The notes under the pieces are model-generated. The model saw nothing but the letters and a program-made list of their open reading frames with translations, did no database searches and was not told the DNA's origin. From Eubacterium sp. CAG:251 (GTDB taxonomy: Bacteria > Bacillota > Clostridia > Oscillospirales > Acutalibacteraceae): a stretch of 64,000 bases of DNA. This document shows positions 7,887 to 16,663 of the stretch, piece after piece (the first letter of the stretch is position 1; each line of letters opens with the position of its first letter). The position numbers and the translations under genes are program-made. The DNA is taken from contig FR889144.1 of assembly GCA_000436835.1 (NCBI GenBank), positions 1 through 64,000 of the forward strand, written 5' to 3'.

Positions 7887-9278
7887 ATGAAAGACAATAC
7901 AAAAGTTTTTGAAGAATATACAATACCGAAAGCGGTAATGACTATGGCTTTGCCGAGTATGCTGAGTATGCTTATCAATATTGTATATAACCTTGCGGAC
8001 ACATTTTTTGTAGGTCAAACGGGCGACAGCAATCAGGTAGCCGCAGTTTCGGTTTCAATGCCGCTTTTTTTGCTTTTCATTGCAACGGGTAACCTTTTTG
8101 GAGTAGGCGGTTGTGCATTTGTCAGCCGTTCACTCGGCGAGGGCAGAAAAGACAGGGTTAAAACAATCAGCGCATTTTGCATATATGCCTCAATCGCAGT
8201 AGGTTTGGTACTCGGAATAATATTTTTTACATTAAAAAATCAAATTCTTATGCTTGTAGGTGCAAGCGAAAACACGCTCGGCTTAGCCGCAGATTATCTT
8301 AAATGGGTAGCGCTTGGTGCTCCGTCAATCGTGCTTTCAATCACGGCATCAAATCTCGTTCGTGGCGAGGGTGCGGCAAAAGAGTCAATGATAGGCTCTG
8401 TTATCGGTCAAATTACAAATATAATTCTTGACCCGATTTTCATTTTGCATACGGGTGATAAGCTTTTCGGCATCAATATGCCTTTTGGATTTGATATGGG
8501 CGTTGCAGGTGCGGCAATCGCAACTGTTATCGGCAACATAGTATCGGTTATTTATTTTCTTATTTATTTTCTCAGAGGAAAGAGCATTTTAAGTATTTCT
8601 CCAAAACGTTTTGCTATGGGGCACGGAATTACTAAAGGCGTTATCGGGGTAGGACTTCCTGCTGCTATTAACAGTCTTCTTATGAGCATAAGCAATATTA
8701 TTGTAAACGTTGTTCTTATCAAATACGGCGACAGCGCAGTTGCCGCAATGGGAATTGCAATGAAAGCAAATATGCTTGTCGTTATGCTTCAAATCGGTCT
8801 CGGTCAGGGTGTTCAACCACTTGTCGGCTACTGCTACGGCGCTCAAAACTATAAGAGAATGAGAAAATGCCTGCGTTTCAGCATAATCTGCAACATTATC
8901 ATCGGCACTGCCATGACAGGCTTTTATCTGCTGTTTAGAAGAAATGTTATCGAGCTGTTTATCAATGACGCCCAAGTTATCGACCTCGGTGTTAAAATGC
9001 TTCTTGCACTTATGGCGTCAGGTCCTGTTATCGGCATTATGTTTGTGCTCAATTTCTCATTCCAAGGAATGGGCAAGGGTATTCAAAGTATGATTCTTTC
9101 CCTTGGCAGGCAAGGAGTTATCTATGTTCCTATGCTCTTTATTATGAATAAGCTTATCGGACTTGATGGCATAATTTGGTCGCAGACAGCAGCAGATATA
9201 TGCTGTGTAATAATGAGTATAATTATGTTTATATTCATCAATAAGGGCATTAAAAATAAAGAAAGTTCGCTTGCATAA
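7887..9278 (+). CDS. MATE-family multidrug/Na+ antiporter
   Basis: A 463-residue membrane protein with about 12 transmembrane segments in two homologous halves. Typical MATE motifs are ALPSMLSMLINIVYNLADTF near the N-terminus and the equivalent GLPAAINSLLMSISNI opening the second half; GQGVQPLVGYCYGAQN is also characteristic. The protein exports cationic or amphipathic compounds using a Na+ or H+ gradient; its substrate is not predictable. I place the start at the ATG at 7887, with AAGGA 10 bases upstream. A start at 7878 would abut the ribosome site. A terminator follows at once. Confidence 0.92.
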   Translation: MKDNTKVFEEYTIPKAVMTMALPSMLSMLINIVYNLADTFFVGQTGDSNQVAAVSVSMPLFLLFIATGNLFGVGGCAFVSRSLGEGRKDRVKTISAFCIYASIAVGLVLGIIFFTLKNQILMLVGASENTLGLAADYLKWVALGAPSIVLSITASNLVRGEGAAKESMIGSVIGQITNIILDPIFILHTGDKLFGINMPFGFDMGVAGAAIATVIGNIVSVIYFLIYFLRGKSILSISPKRFAMGHGITKGVIGVGLPAAINSLLMSISNIIVNVVLIKYGDSAVAAMGIAMKANMLVVMLQIGLGQGVQPLVGYCYGAQNYKRMRKCLRFSIICNIIIGTAMTGFYLLFRRNVIELFINDAQVIDLGVKMLLALMASGPVIGIMFVLNFSFQGMGKGIQSMILSLGRQGVIYVPMLFIMNKLIGLDGIIWSQTAADICCVIMSIIMFIFINKGIKNKESSLA

Positions 9279-9300
9279 AATAAATATGCGCAAAAAAATT

Positions 9301-9337
9301 AAGCGTTGGAGATAATTAAAATCTCCAACGCTTTTTG
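9301..9337. terminator. Bidirectional intrinsic terminator between MATE and malic enzyme genes
   Basis: AGCGTTGGAGAT pairs perfectly with ATCTCCAACGCT over a 7-nt loop. It is followed by TTTTTGTT on the plus strand and by TTAATTTTTTT on the minus strand, so it can end both converging transcripts. Confidence 0.88.
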
Positions 9338-9352
9338 TTATTTATTTGATTT

Positions 9353-9496
9353 TTCAAACACGGAATTTCAATCGGGGTCCCCGAAAAGCGTAAGCTTTTT
9401 GGGGAGAGGAGAAAGGAATGGAGTGTTTATTATAAATTTTGAAAAAATTTATTCAAACACGGAATTTCTTTCGACGATATCCACTTTATCAAAGTC
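9353..9496 (-). repeat. Dispersed 3'-UTR repeat, copy A (after malic enzyme)
   Basis: Read in the sense of malic enzyme, it begins at the stop codon with GACTTTGATAAA, continues through CGTCGAAAGAAATTCCGTG and a T/A-rich arm, and ends in a hairpin with CCCC/GGGG base pairs (9379-9404). The same layout recurs at 20580-20722 and 24963-25106. In this copy the repeat supplies the stop codon itself. A 17-bp direct repeat TTCAAACACGGAATTTC occurs at 9353-9369 and 9452-9468, the second time within the element and the first just beyond the hairpin. Confidence 0.85.
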
Positions 9497-10661
9497 TTGC
9501 TACGCCGTCCTTAACTGCGGCATCTGCTACAGCCTTTGCAACGGTATCCTTAATTCTTTCATCAAATGCATAAGGAAGAATATAATCAACGCTGAGCTTA
9601 TCATCATCAACAAGAGAAGCAATGGCATAAGCTGCGGCAATCTTCATATTTTCTGTAATCTGACTTGCCCTTACGTCAAGCGCACCACGGAAAATACCGG
9701 GGAATGCAACAACGTTATTAATCTGGTTAGGGAAGTCGGAACGGCCTGTACCTACAATTTTAGCGCCTGCTGCCTTAGCCTCGTCAGGCATAATCTCAGG
9801 AGTAGGATTAGCCATTGCAAGAACAACCGGGTCAGAATTCATAGTCTTAATCATTTGAGTAGTAAGAACACCCGGAGCCGAAACGCCGATAAAGATATCC
9901 GTACCCTTAACTGCATCTGCAAGTGTGCCCTTAGTCATCTCTCTGTTAGTAACCTTAGCGATTGCCTCTTTAGAAGGGTTAAGCTTTTCTCTGCCCTCAT
10001 AAATAGCACCTGTTCTGTCGCAAAGAATAACATCACGAAGGCCTAAGGTCATAAGAAGTTTTGCAATTGCAATACCTGCTGCACCTGAGCCGTTAATAAC
10101 TGCTTTACAGTCCGAAAGTTTTTTGCCCGTAAGCTTTGTTGCGTTAATCAATGCAGCTGAAACAACAACTGCCGTGCCGTGCTGGTCGTCGTGAAAAATA
10201 GGGATATCGCATTTAGCTTTAAGCTTTTCCTCTATTTCAAAGCAACGAGGCGCTGAAATATCCTCAAGATTAATGCCGCCGAACGAGCCGCTGATATTAT
10301 AAACAGTTTCAACAAATTCGTCTACATCCTTGGTACGAACGCAAAGCGGAAATGCATCAACATCGCCGAATTCTTTAAAGAGAACGCATTTACCCTCCAT
10401 AACAGGCATACCTGCCTCAGGACCGATATCGCCAAGACCCAAAACAGCAGTTCCGTCTGTAATAACGGCTACCATATTCCAACGTCTTGTAAGCTCCCAG
10501 CTCTTTTTATAATCATCCTTAATTGCAAGGCAAGGCTCCGCTACGCCCGGTGTATAAGCAAGCGAAAGAGAGTCCTTATCGTTTACCTTTGCCCTTGCGT
10601 TCACTTCGATTTTGCCCTTCCATTCTCCGTGAAGCCTTAATGATTCTTTACGATAATCCAT
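9489..10661 (-). CDS. NAD(P)-dependent malic enzyme (oxaloacetate-decarboxylating)
   Basis: A 390-residue enzyme of the short bacterial malic enzyme class: (S)-malate + NAD(P)+ gives pyruvate, CO2 and NAD(P)H. Visible are SLAYTPGVAEPC with the catalytic tyrosine, the lysine region PVMEGKCVLFKEF, the metal-binding FHDDQHGTA, the Rossmann GSGAAGIAIAKLL, and MANPTPEI. I start at the ATG at 10661, with GAGGTG 9 bases upstream; an in-frame GTG at 10673 lies inside that ribosome site. It lies 35 bp after the Ldh2-type dehydrogenase, so the pair probably works together on malate. The last codons and the stop lie in a dispersed repeat. Confidence 0.93.
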   Translation of the reverse strand: MDYRKESLRLHGEWKGKIEVNARAKVNDKDSLSLAYTPGVAEPCLAIKDDYKKSWELTRRWNMVAVITDGTAVLGLGDIGPEAGMPVMEGKCVLFKEFGDVDAFPLCVRTKDVDEFVETVYNISGSFGGINLEDISAPRCFEIEEKLKAKCDIPIFHDDQHGTAVVVSAALINATKLTGKKLSDCKAVINGSGAAGIAIAKLLMTLGLRDVILCDRTGAIYEGREKLNPSKEAIAKVTNREMTKGTLADAVKGTDIFIGVSAPGVLTTQMIKTMNSDPVVLAMANPTPEIMPDEAKAAGAKIVGTGRSDFPNQINNVVAFPGIFRGALDVRASQITENMKIAAAYAIASLVDDDKLSVDYILPYAFDERIKDTVAKAVADAAVKDGVARL

Positions 10662-10695
10662 AGTTTGTGTCACCTCATAATTTAAACTTTATATA

Positions 10696-11805
10696 TTATT
10701 CCCAAGGGAACTTATATTGTGTAAGACCGAGTTCGTCACGAACCTCATTCATTTCTTTTTGAACAGATTCATTGATAGGAACACCGCTGTCCTTTCTCTG
10801 CTGCCAAATGTCATATTCCTTCTCACCTGCCGTGTAAATTCTGTCACAGCCCGGCGCCTTTGTTGAATTACGAACAGAGCGAATAATTTCGCCTGCCTTC
10901 TTCCTTGTTTCTTCTTCGCCTACAAAATGGCCGGTATCAATAGCGATAAAGAAATGACCGAGATGATAAGGAGCAAGCTTTCCGTTTTCATCCTTGCCGT
11001 TGAGAGCCTTACCGTAATTACCGTCCTGCAAAGCAGCAGAAAGAAGCTCAATAACCATAGCGTAGCCATAGCCCTTATATCCGCCGAGTGCCTCGCCGAT
11101 ACCGCCGAGTGTTGTAAGTGCCGCATCGCCCGAACGAATTTTCTTCAAAGCTTCGCCTGCATCACCGCTGATTTCCTTGCCGTCTCTGCCGATAATAGTT
11201 CCCGGATGAACATCCTCGCCTATTCTTTCATAATACTCAATTTTACCGTTTTGAGTAATAGAAGTTGCACAATCAATAACAAAATCAAATTCTTCATCGG
11301 TTGGAATACCGATAGTAAGCGGGTTAGTACCGAACATACCGTCAACTCCAAAGGTAGGCGCAACAGACGGACGTGCATTTGTACCTGTAATACCGATACA
11401 GCCCTGCTTTGTTGCCATAGTTGCATAATAGCCGGCAATACCATAGTGGCAGGAATTACGAACGGCAACCATACCCATACCGTATTTTTTTGCCTTATCA
11501 ATAGCCATTTGCATTGACTTGTAGCCGATAACCTGGCCCATTCCGTCGTGACCGTCAACTACTGCGGTGCAAGGGGTTTCCTTAACCACCTCAAAGTCAG
11601 TAATCGGATTTTGAATACCTGCTTTAATTCTGTCAAGATAAATCGGCTTAAAGCGGTTACAGCCGTGGCTTTCAATACCTCGTCTGTCCGACTCAAGAAG
11701 AATGTCGGTGCATATTTCGGCATCCTCTCTCGGAATACCGTAACCTACAAATGTATCTGTTACAAAATTAATTAATGTGTCCCAAGGACAAACAACTTTA
11801 CCCAT
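10696..11805 (-). CDS. Ldh2/MDH2-type malate or L-lactate dehydrogenase family oxidoreductase
   Basis: A 369-residue NAD(P)-dependent 2-hydroxyacid oxidoreductase of the Ldh_2 fold, unrelated to the Rossmann lactate dehydrogenases. Characteristic blocks are SDRRGIESHG, VRNSCHYGIAGYYA with the catalytic histidine, FGVDGMFGTNPL, and GGYKGYGYAMVIELLSA. Known members act on malate, lactate, ureidoglycolate, sulfolactate or 2,3-diketogulonate. Placement directly before malic enzyme favours malate. Together they could run oxaloacetate to malate to pyruvate, transferring reducing power between cofactors. The start at 11805 has AAGGAG 8 bases upstream. It lies 44 bp downstream of glpK. Confidence 0.85.
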   Translation of the reverse strand: MGKVVCPWDTLINFVTDTFVGYGIPREDAEICTDILLESDRRGIESHGCNRFKPIYLDRIKAGIQNPITDFEVVKETPCTAVVDGHDGMGQVIGYKSMQMAIDKAKKYGMGMVAVRNSCHYGIAGYYATMATKQGCIGITGTNARPSVAPTFGVDGMFGTNPLTIGIPTDEEFDFVIDCATSITQNGKIEYYERIGEDVHPGTIIGRDGKEISGDAGEALKKIRSGDAALTTLGGIGEALGGYKGYGYAMVIELLSAALQDGNYGKALNGKDENGKLAPYHLGHFFIAIDTGHFVGEEETRKKAGEIIRSVRNSTKAPGCDRIYTAGEKEYDIWQQRKDSGVPINESVQKEMNEVRDELGLTQYKFPWE

Positions 11806-11849
11806 AATTTTATCTCCTTTTATAATAAATATCAATATATTTTATAATT

Positions 11850-13358
11850 TTATCTTTCCCAATTGCGTGAGCGTTCAACAGCACGCTTCCAATCGGAATA
11901 TTTTTGATTTCGCTTTGAAATTTCCATTGACGGAACAAAAATCCTGTCAACCGCTCTGTTCGCCTCGATTTCCTCAAGACTGTCCCAAACGCCTGTTGCA
12001 AGACCTGCGCAATAAGCCGCACCGAGCGCCGTGGTTTCAACATTTTTAGGCCTGTTTACATTAACGCCGGTCATATCCGCCTGTATTTGCATCATAATGT
12101 TTGAAACGGAAGCGCCGCCGTCAACCCTCAAATCCTTTAATACTATGCCTGAATCGTTCATCATAGCCTCAAGCAAGTCTGTCATTTGATATGTTATGCT
12201 TTCAAGCACGGCACGGCAAATATGCTTTTTATTAACTCCACGTGTTAAGCCTACCATAACTCCCCTTGCATACATATCCCAATAAGGAGCGCCCAAACCG
12301 GTAAATGCAGGAACGAAGTAAAGACCGTTGGAATCCTCCACCTGCTCGGCATATTCGTCACATTCACGTGCGGTTTTTATAAGCTCAACCTCGTCACGAA
12401 GCCATTTAATAATCGAGCCGGCATTGAAAGCAGAGCCTTCAAGCGAATAAGTAATCTCATCTCCGATACCCCAAGCGATACCCGAAAGAAGATTTGACAT
12501 TGAATTAACACGCTTATCCCCCGTGTTCATAAGCAAAAAGCAACCTGTGCCGTAAGTATTTTTAGCCTGACCCGCCTTAAAACAGCCTTGACCGAAAAGA
12601 GCACCCGGTTGGTCGCCTATTGCACCTGCGATTGGCACTTCGGCAATATCCTCAATACCTGTTATATGCGCAAGCTTGCCATATATACAGCTTGACGGCT
12701 TAACTTCGGGCAGCATACTCATAGGAATACCGAGTTTTTCACAAAGATATGGATCCCAGCAAAGCTTATTAATGTCAAAAAGCATGGTCCTGCACGCATT
12801 TGAATAATCCGTCACGTGCACCTTGCCGTTGGTCAAATTCCAAATAAGCCATGTATCGACAGTGCCGAAAAGAAGCTCGCCTCTTTCCGCCTTTTCCCTT
12901 GCACCCTCAACATTGTCAAGAATCCACTTTATTTTAGTGCCGCTGAAATAAGCGTCAATCAAAAGGCCTGTTGTTTCTTTTACATAATCCGACAAGCCCT
13001 CCGCCTTAAGTTCCTCACAAATAGGAGCGGTGCGCCTGCATTGCCAAACAATTGCATTATAAACAGGCTTGCCCGTTTCCTTTTCCCAAACAATTGTGGT
13101 TTCACGCTGATTTGTAATACCTATGCCGACTATGTCCTTAGGGTCTACTTTTTCAAGCCTTAAACACGTCAGCATTGCGCTTGTTTGCGAAAAAAGAATT
13201 TCCATAGGGTCGTGCTCAACCCATCCGTTTTCAGGATAATGCTGAGCAAATTCGTTTTGCGCCTTGGCAACAATTTCACCTTTCTTGTTAAAAATAATTG
13301 CCCTTGAGGAAGTAGTTCCTTGATCAAGCGCCATAATGTATTTTTCTTTTTCTGCCAT
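11850..13358 (-). CDS. glpK: Glycerol kinase
   Basis: A 502-residue FGGY-family kinase: glycerol + ATP gives sn-glycerol 3-phosphate. Diagnostic stretches are [15 protein letters not shown] at the N-terminus, the FGGY motif region [28 protein letters not shown], and [16 protein letters not shown] near the C-terminus. The length equals that of B. subtilis and E. coli GlpK. The ATG at 13358 follows GAGGTG; an upstream in-frame start at 13385 would cover the ribosome site. No glpF or glpD is adjacent. The product could feed phospholipid synthesis or glycolysis. Malate genes follow in the same direction with short gaps. Confidence 0.96.
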   Translation of the reverse strand: MAEKEKYIMALDQGTTSSRAIIFNKKGEIVAKAQNEFAQHYPENGWVEHDPMEILFSQTSAMLTCLRLEKVDPKDIVGIGITNQRETTIVWEKETGKPVYNAIVWQCRRTAPICEELKAEGLSDYVKETTGLLIDAYFSGTKIKWILDNVEGAREKAERGELLFGTVDTWLIWNLTNGKVHVTDYSNACRTMLFDINKLCWDPYLCEKLGIPMSMLPEVKPSSCIYGKLAHITGIEDIAEVPIAGAIGDQPGALFGQGCFKAGQAKNTYGTGCFLLMNTGDKRVNSMSNLLSGIAWGIGDEITYSLEGSAFNAGSIIKWLRDEVELIKTARECDEYAEQVEDSNGLYFVPAFTGLGAPYWDMYARGVMVGLTRGVNKKHICRAVLESITYQMTDLLEAMMNDSGIVLKDLRVDGGASVSNIMMQIQADMTGVNVNRPKNVETTALGAAYCAGLATGVWDSLEEIEANRAVDRIFVPSMEISKRNQKYSDWKRAVERSRNWER

Positions 13359-13507
13359 AAGTGTTACACCTCTCAAAATGGTCATAAAACGCTTACAGTT
13401 ATTTTACCGCTTTTAAAAGTTATTGTCAATATATATAAAAATTATAGACATAGTTTTTATACTTTTGTTGATTTTTGTTTAGTTTGTTAATTTTCGCCAC
13501 CGAATAT

Positions 13508-13546
13508 AGAAAAAAAGCCATAGTTTGTCTATTACAACAAACTATG
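13508..13546 (-). terminator. Intrinsic terminator of acpP
   Basis: CATAGTTTGT and ACAAACTATG pair over an 8-nt loop. On the minus strand the stem is followed by GGCTTTTTTC. It sits 22 bp beyond the acpP stop. Confidence 0.8.
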
Positions 13547-13567
13547 ACCGTAATATAAAATCAAACG

Positions 13568-13795
13568 TTAAATATTGTTTTCAATATAATTAAGCATATC
13601 GCCGACGGTTTCAATTTTTTCAATAATTTCATCAGGCACTTCAATCTTAAATTCATCTTCAACAGACATCACAATATCAATAGCGTCAAGGCTGTCAGCA
13701 CCGAGATCTTCAATAAGCATACTGTCTTTCGTGATTGAATCGGCGTCAACGTCAAGCTGTTCTGCCAAGATTTCCTTTAATTTTTCGAATACCAT
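13568..13795 (-). CDS. acpP: Acyl carrier protein
   Basis: A 75-residue acidic protein that carries acyl chains on a 4'-phosphopantetheine arm in fatty acid synthesis. The attachment serine is S35 in the hallmark LGADSLDAIDIVM. The rest of the four-helix pattern (KLKEILAEQL, VEDEFKIEVPDE) is standard. It stands alone here, not with fabD/fabF, and is divergent from aroE across 119 bp that hold back-to-back -35 boxes. GAGGTG precedes the ATG. Confidence 0.97.
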   Translation of the reverse strand: MVFEKLKEILAEQLDVDADSITKDSMLIEDLGADSLDAIDIVMSVEDEFKIEVPDEIIEKIETVGDMLNYIENNI

Positions 13796-13848
13796 AATAT
13801 GTTCACCTCAAAAAAATGTTGTTTAAATTAAATCATTATGTTATTATC

Positions 13849-13894
13849 ATATTATAAAATTATTTTTGACTTGTCAATAATTATTTTAAACTAT
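13849..13894. promoter_or_regulatory. Divergent acpP/aroE promoters with back-to-back -35 boxes
   Basis: TTGACTTGTCAA (13866-13877) is a perfect palindrome whose halves are the -35 boxes of two diverging promoters. On the minus strand TTGACA leads to TAATAT (13849-13854) at 17 bp spacing, or TATAAT at 15 bp. On the plus strand TTGACT leads to a weaker AACTAT (13889-13894). The two promoters cannot be fully occupied at the same time, so acpP and aroE may compete for polymerase. Confidence 0.55.
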
Positions 13895-13914
13895 TTTTTA
13901 AGAGGCAAATATTA

Positions 13915-14745
13915 ATGAATAATTTTTGTTTAATCGGCTACCCTTTAGGTCATTCCATGTCACCGATAATTCACAAGGAGCTTTTTAAAATCAAGAATAT
14001 TGACGCAAGTTATAATCTGAATGAAATTGCACCTGAAAATTTGAAAATCGAATATAAAAAGCTTAAAAAGCTCGACGGCTTCAACGTTACAATTCCTCAC
14101 AAGACGGGAATTATCCCAATGCTTGACGGCTTATCGCAAAGAGCACAGCTTTTCGGCGCAGTAAACACCGTAAAAATCGAAAACGGCAAGGCAACGGGCC
14201 ACAACACCGACTGCTTCGGATTTCTTCGTGCGCTTGAAATGGCAGAAATCGACCTTGGCGGCAAGGTGCTTTTATGCGGCAGCGGCGGCGTTTCAAGAAT
14301 GTTTGCATTTGAAAGCATACTTGCAGGCGCTGATTTAACAATTGCGGTAAGAGATAGCAGTATGCCGGCTGCAAATCTCATCAAAAGTGAAATAAAGGAC
14401 AAGCTTGATAAACAGGCAAAGGTTGTTAAGCTTGGCGATGTTGAGGGCGAATTTGATTTACTTATAAACGGTACGCCTGTCGGAATGTTTCCTAAGGTTG
14501 ACGCAAGCGTTTTGCCTAAGGAAAAGGTACAAAAATGCAAGGCTGTTTTTGACGCTGTTTATAATCCGCAGGAAACATTGATTTTAAAATATGCAAAAGA
14601 AGCCGGAATTAAATATTCAAACGGTCTTTCAATGCTTGTTTGGCAAGCCGCAGTTGCCCAGGAAATTTGGTTTGACACCGAATTTACTATGGACGACATT
14701 AAAAAAGTTTTAAAAATAACGCAAGAGGAAATGGAAAAAATATGA
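13915..14745 (+). CDS. aroE: Shikimate dehydrogenase
   Basis: A 276-residue NADPH-dependent enzyme that reduces 3-dehydroshikimate to shikimate in aromatic amino acid synthesis. Shikimate-binding GYPLGHSMSP (8-17), catalytic lysine K63 in NVTIPHK and aspartate D99 in GHNTDCFGF are all present, followed by the nucleotide loop LLCGSGGVSRM and NGTPVGMFP. The stop overlaps the aroK start in ATGA, so the two are translationally coupled. AGAGG precedes the ATG at 9 bases. Confidence 0.96.
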   Translation: MNNFCLIGYPLGHSMSPIIHKELFKIKNIDASYNLNEIAPENLKIEYKKLKKLDGFNVTIPHKTGIIPMLDGLSQRAQLFGAVNTVKIENGKATGHNTDCFGFLRALEMAEIDLGGKVLLCGSGGVSRMFAFESILAGADLTIAVRDSSMPAANLIKSEIKDKLDKQAKVVKLGDVEGEFDLLINGTPVGMFPKVDASVLPKEKVQKCKAVFDAVYNPQETLILKYAKEAGIKYSNGLSMLVWQAAVAQEIWFDTEFTMDDIKKVLKITQEEMEKI

Positions 14746-15230
14746 ATATAATTTTATGCGGCTTTATGGGTTCGGGCAAAACAACAATAGGCCACGAGCT
14801 TGCAAGAATGACGGGCAGAAAATTTGTTGATACAGACAATATGGTCGAAAACGAGCAAGGCACTCAAATCAAAAATATTTTTTCCGAATACGGCGAGGAT
14901 TTTTTCAGAGAGCTTGAATATCAGGCTTGCAAAAAGGTAGCTTCTATGCAAAACTGCGTAGTGTCAACCGGAGGCGGAGCAATGACATATCAAAGAAATG
15001 TTGACGCAGTTAAAAATTCGGGCAAAATAATATTTCTTGACGTTGATTTCAATATTATTTGCGAAAGAATAGGCGACACGTCAACACGCCCGCTTTTTCA
15101 GGATAAGGAAAAGGCAAAATCGCTTTATGACGAGAGAAAATCCAAATATCTTGCGTGTGCAGACATCGTAATTGACGGCAACAAAAGTGCTAAAATTGTG
15201 GCAAGCGAAATAGCAAAAATGTTTAAATAA
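14742..15230 (+). CDS. aroK: Shikimate kinase
   Basis: A 162-residue P-loop kinase that phosphorylates shikimate at the 3-hydroxyl, the step after AroE. The P-loop is GFMGSGKTT, followed by VDTDNMVE (substrate and Mg contacts), FFRELEY, STGGGAM, and the lid arginine region STRPLF. The length is typical. It overlaps aroE by 4 bp. The rest of the shikimate pathway is not in the window. Confidence 0.96.
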   Translation: MNIILCGFMGSGKTTIGHELARMTGRKFVDTDNMVENEQGTQIKNIFSEYGEDFFRELEYQACKKVASMQNCVVSTGGGAMTYQRNVDAVKNSGKIIFLDVDFNIICERIGDTSTRPLFQDKEKAKSLYDERKSKYLACADIVIDGNKSAKIVASEIAKMFK

Positions 15231-15252
15231 ATCATATTAACATTATTTTTTG

Positions 15253-15281
15253 TTGAAAAATGAAACATATTGTGATATAAT
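15253..15281 (+). promoter_or_regulatory. Promoter of the ABC-2 permease gene
   Basis: TTGAAA (15253-15258), a 17-bp spacer ending TGTGA, and a perfect TATAAT (15276-15281). The leader to the ATG at 15322 is about 35 nt. This makes the permease gene a separate unit from aroEK. Confidence 0.75.
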
Positions 15282-15321
15282 TCTAAAACGTTAGATATCA
15301 TAATATATATGAGGTGCTTAT

Positions 15322-16158
15322 ATGAGTACAGGTAATAAAGAGCTTGACCGTAATGTTAAGACCTTTAAAAAATACAGAAATCTTTTAAAGGAGCTTACAG
15401 CTAAAAACGTTAAGCTTAAATACAGAAATTCATGGCTCGGTATTCTTTGGAGCTTTATCCAGCCGCTTTTGCAGATGATTGTTCTTTCAGTTGTATTCGG
15501 CGGTATCTTCGGAAAGTCAAACAAGCACGTAATTTGCTTCCCTGTTTATCTTTTTACAGGTCGACTTTTATTCAGCTTCTTTACTTCGTCAACAAAGCAG
15601 GCTATGACCTCGTTTAGGCGAAACGCAAGCATTATCAAAAAGGTATATGTTCCTAAATATATGTATCCGCTTTCGTCGATTTTTTCAAATTTCGTTACGT
15701 TTGCGATATCGCTTCTCTGCCTTATCTGCGTATGGATATTCTTTAAGCTTACAGGCATTAGCGGCGGTTCAAATCTTCATATCACGCCGTATGTGTTTAT
15801 GAGTGTTGTGCCTATGTTCCTTTTGCTTATTTTCTGCACGGGAGTAGGACTTATTCTTTCGGTTATCGGCGTATATTTCAGAGATGTTGAATACATTTGG
15901 GACGTTCTTACTCAGCTTCTTTTCTATATGGTTCCTATCGTATATCCTTTCCAAAGAATTACAGGCCATTGGACAAGAATCCTTATTAAAATCAATCCGC
16001 TTTATTCAATGATTGAAATGTTTAGGCAAAGCGTTCTTTACGGCTATATGCTCAGCCCTAAGCTGTTTGCTTACGCAGCGGTTGTATCGTTTGCAACGCT
16101 TGCAGTCGGAATATGGATATTCAACAAGAAGAGCGATGATATTGTCTTTCATCTTTAA
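15322..16158 (+). CDS. ABC-2 type polysaccharide/polyol-phosphate export permease (TagG/Wzm-like)
   Basis: A 278-residue membrane protein with six transmembrane segments and the ABC2_membrane fold. Characteristic elements are an N-terminal amphipathic segment, KYRNSWLGILWSFIQPLLQM, the GVYFRDVEYIWDVLTQL coupling helix region, and INPLYSMIEMFRQ. Such permeases export teichoic acid or O-antigen-like glycans together with a TagH/Wzt ATPase. No ATPase gene follows: a strong terminator comes 18 bp after the stop and the next gene is on the other strand. The ATPase must be encoded elsewhere, or this is a stray copy. Confidence 0.88.
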   Translation: MSTGNKELDRNVKTFKKYRNLLKELTAKNVKLKYRNSWLGILWSFIQPLLQMIVLSVVFGGIFGKSNKHVICFPVYLFTGRLLFSFFTSSTKQAMTSFRRNASIIKKVYVPKYMYPLSSIFSNFVTFAISLLCLICVWIFFKLTGISGGSNLHITPYVFMSVVPMFLLLIFCTGVGLILSVIGVYFRDVEYIWDVLTQLLFYMVPIVYPFQRITGHWTRILIKINPLYSMIEMFRQSVLYGYMLSPKLFAYAAVVSFATLAVGIWIFNKKSDDIVFHL

Positions 16159-16175
16159 TATTAATAGAATATTTA

Positions 16176-16210
16176 AAAGGCACGAGAAATTCTCGTGCCT
16201 TTGTTTTTTT
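16176..16210 (+). terminator. Intrinsic terminator after the ABC-2 permease
   Basis: AAAGGCACGAG and CTCGTGCCTTT form a perfect 11-bp stem, followed by GTTTTTTT. Confidence 0.9.
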
Positions 16211-16222
16211 ATGTTTTTTATA

Positions 16223-16663
16223 TTATTCCTCTGCGTCCTGCTTAACGGTCAACAGACATGAGATTTCGATAATTGAGATTAAAATATAGATTATCATACA
16301 AGCAATAAGCCAGATTTTATCTGCAGCAATATCGGCTTTTATTGCGTTAACTATTCCTAAAATTGCAGCCACACCGCTCGGTATTAAAAACAGCGGAGAA
16401 AAGTTTTCCAATATTTCAAGTGGAGAATACGGGATATCGGTTACAAGATAAGTAAGTATTACCGCAATAAGCACAGTCGTTACCGCAAGTGCCATAAAAT
16501 TGACAAGTACAATTTGATTAACCGAAAGCGGTGCGTTAATCGGAATAATCGATGTTATATCTTTTCCGAGCAAAATTTCAAACTGCGAAATAAAGCCTGC
16601 CAGAACATTTAAAATATTTAATATCCAAAGAAAAATTATTGCACCCTTTTTACTTGTTGTCAT
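16223..16663 (-). CDS. Small four-helix membrane protein of unknown function
   Basis: A 146-residue protein with four predicted transmembrane segments (about 8-28, 52-76, 90-107 and 115-139) separated by short loops, and a C-terminal KQDAEE tail. No conserved family motif is recognised. It overlaps the 3' end of hisC by 14 bp and is probably co-translated with it, though a functional link to histidine synthesis is not suggested by the sequence. AAGGAG lies 11 bases before the ATG. Confidence 0.65.
   Translation of the reverse strand: MTTSKKGAIIFLWILNILNVLAGFISQFEILLGKDITSIIPINAPLSVNQIVLVNFMALAVTTVLIAVILTYLVTDIPYSPLEILENFSPLFLIPSGVAAILGIVNAIKADIAADKIWLIACMIIYILISIIEISCLLTVKQDAEE

Noticed and set aside
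9306..10046. 246-residue plus-strand open frame opposite malic enzyme
   Set aside because: It runs antisense through a well-supported enzyme gene and through repeat copy A; its cysteine-rich reading is typical of an antisense frame.
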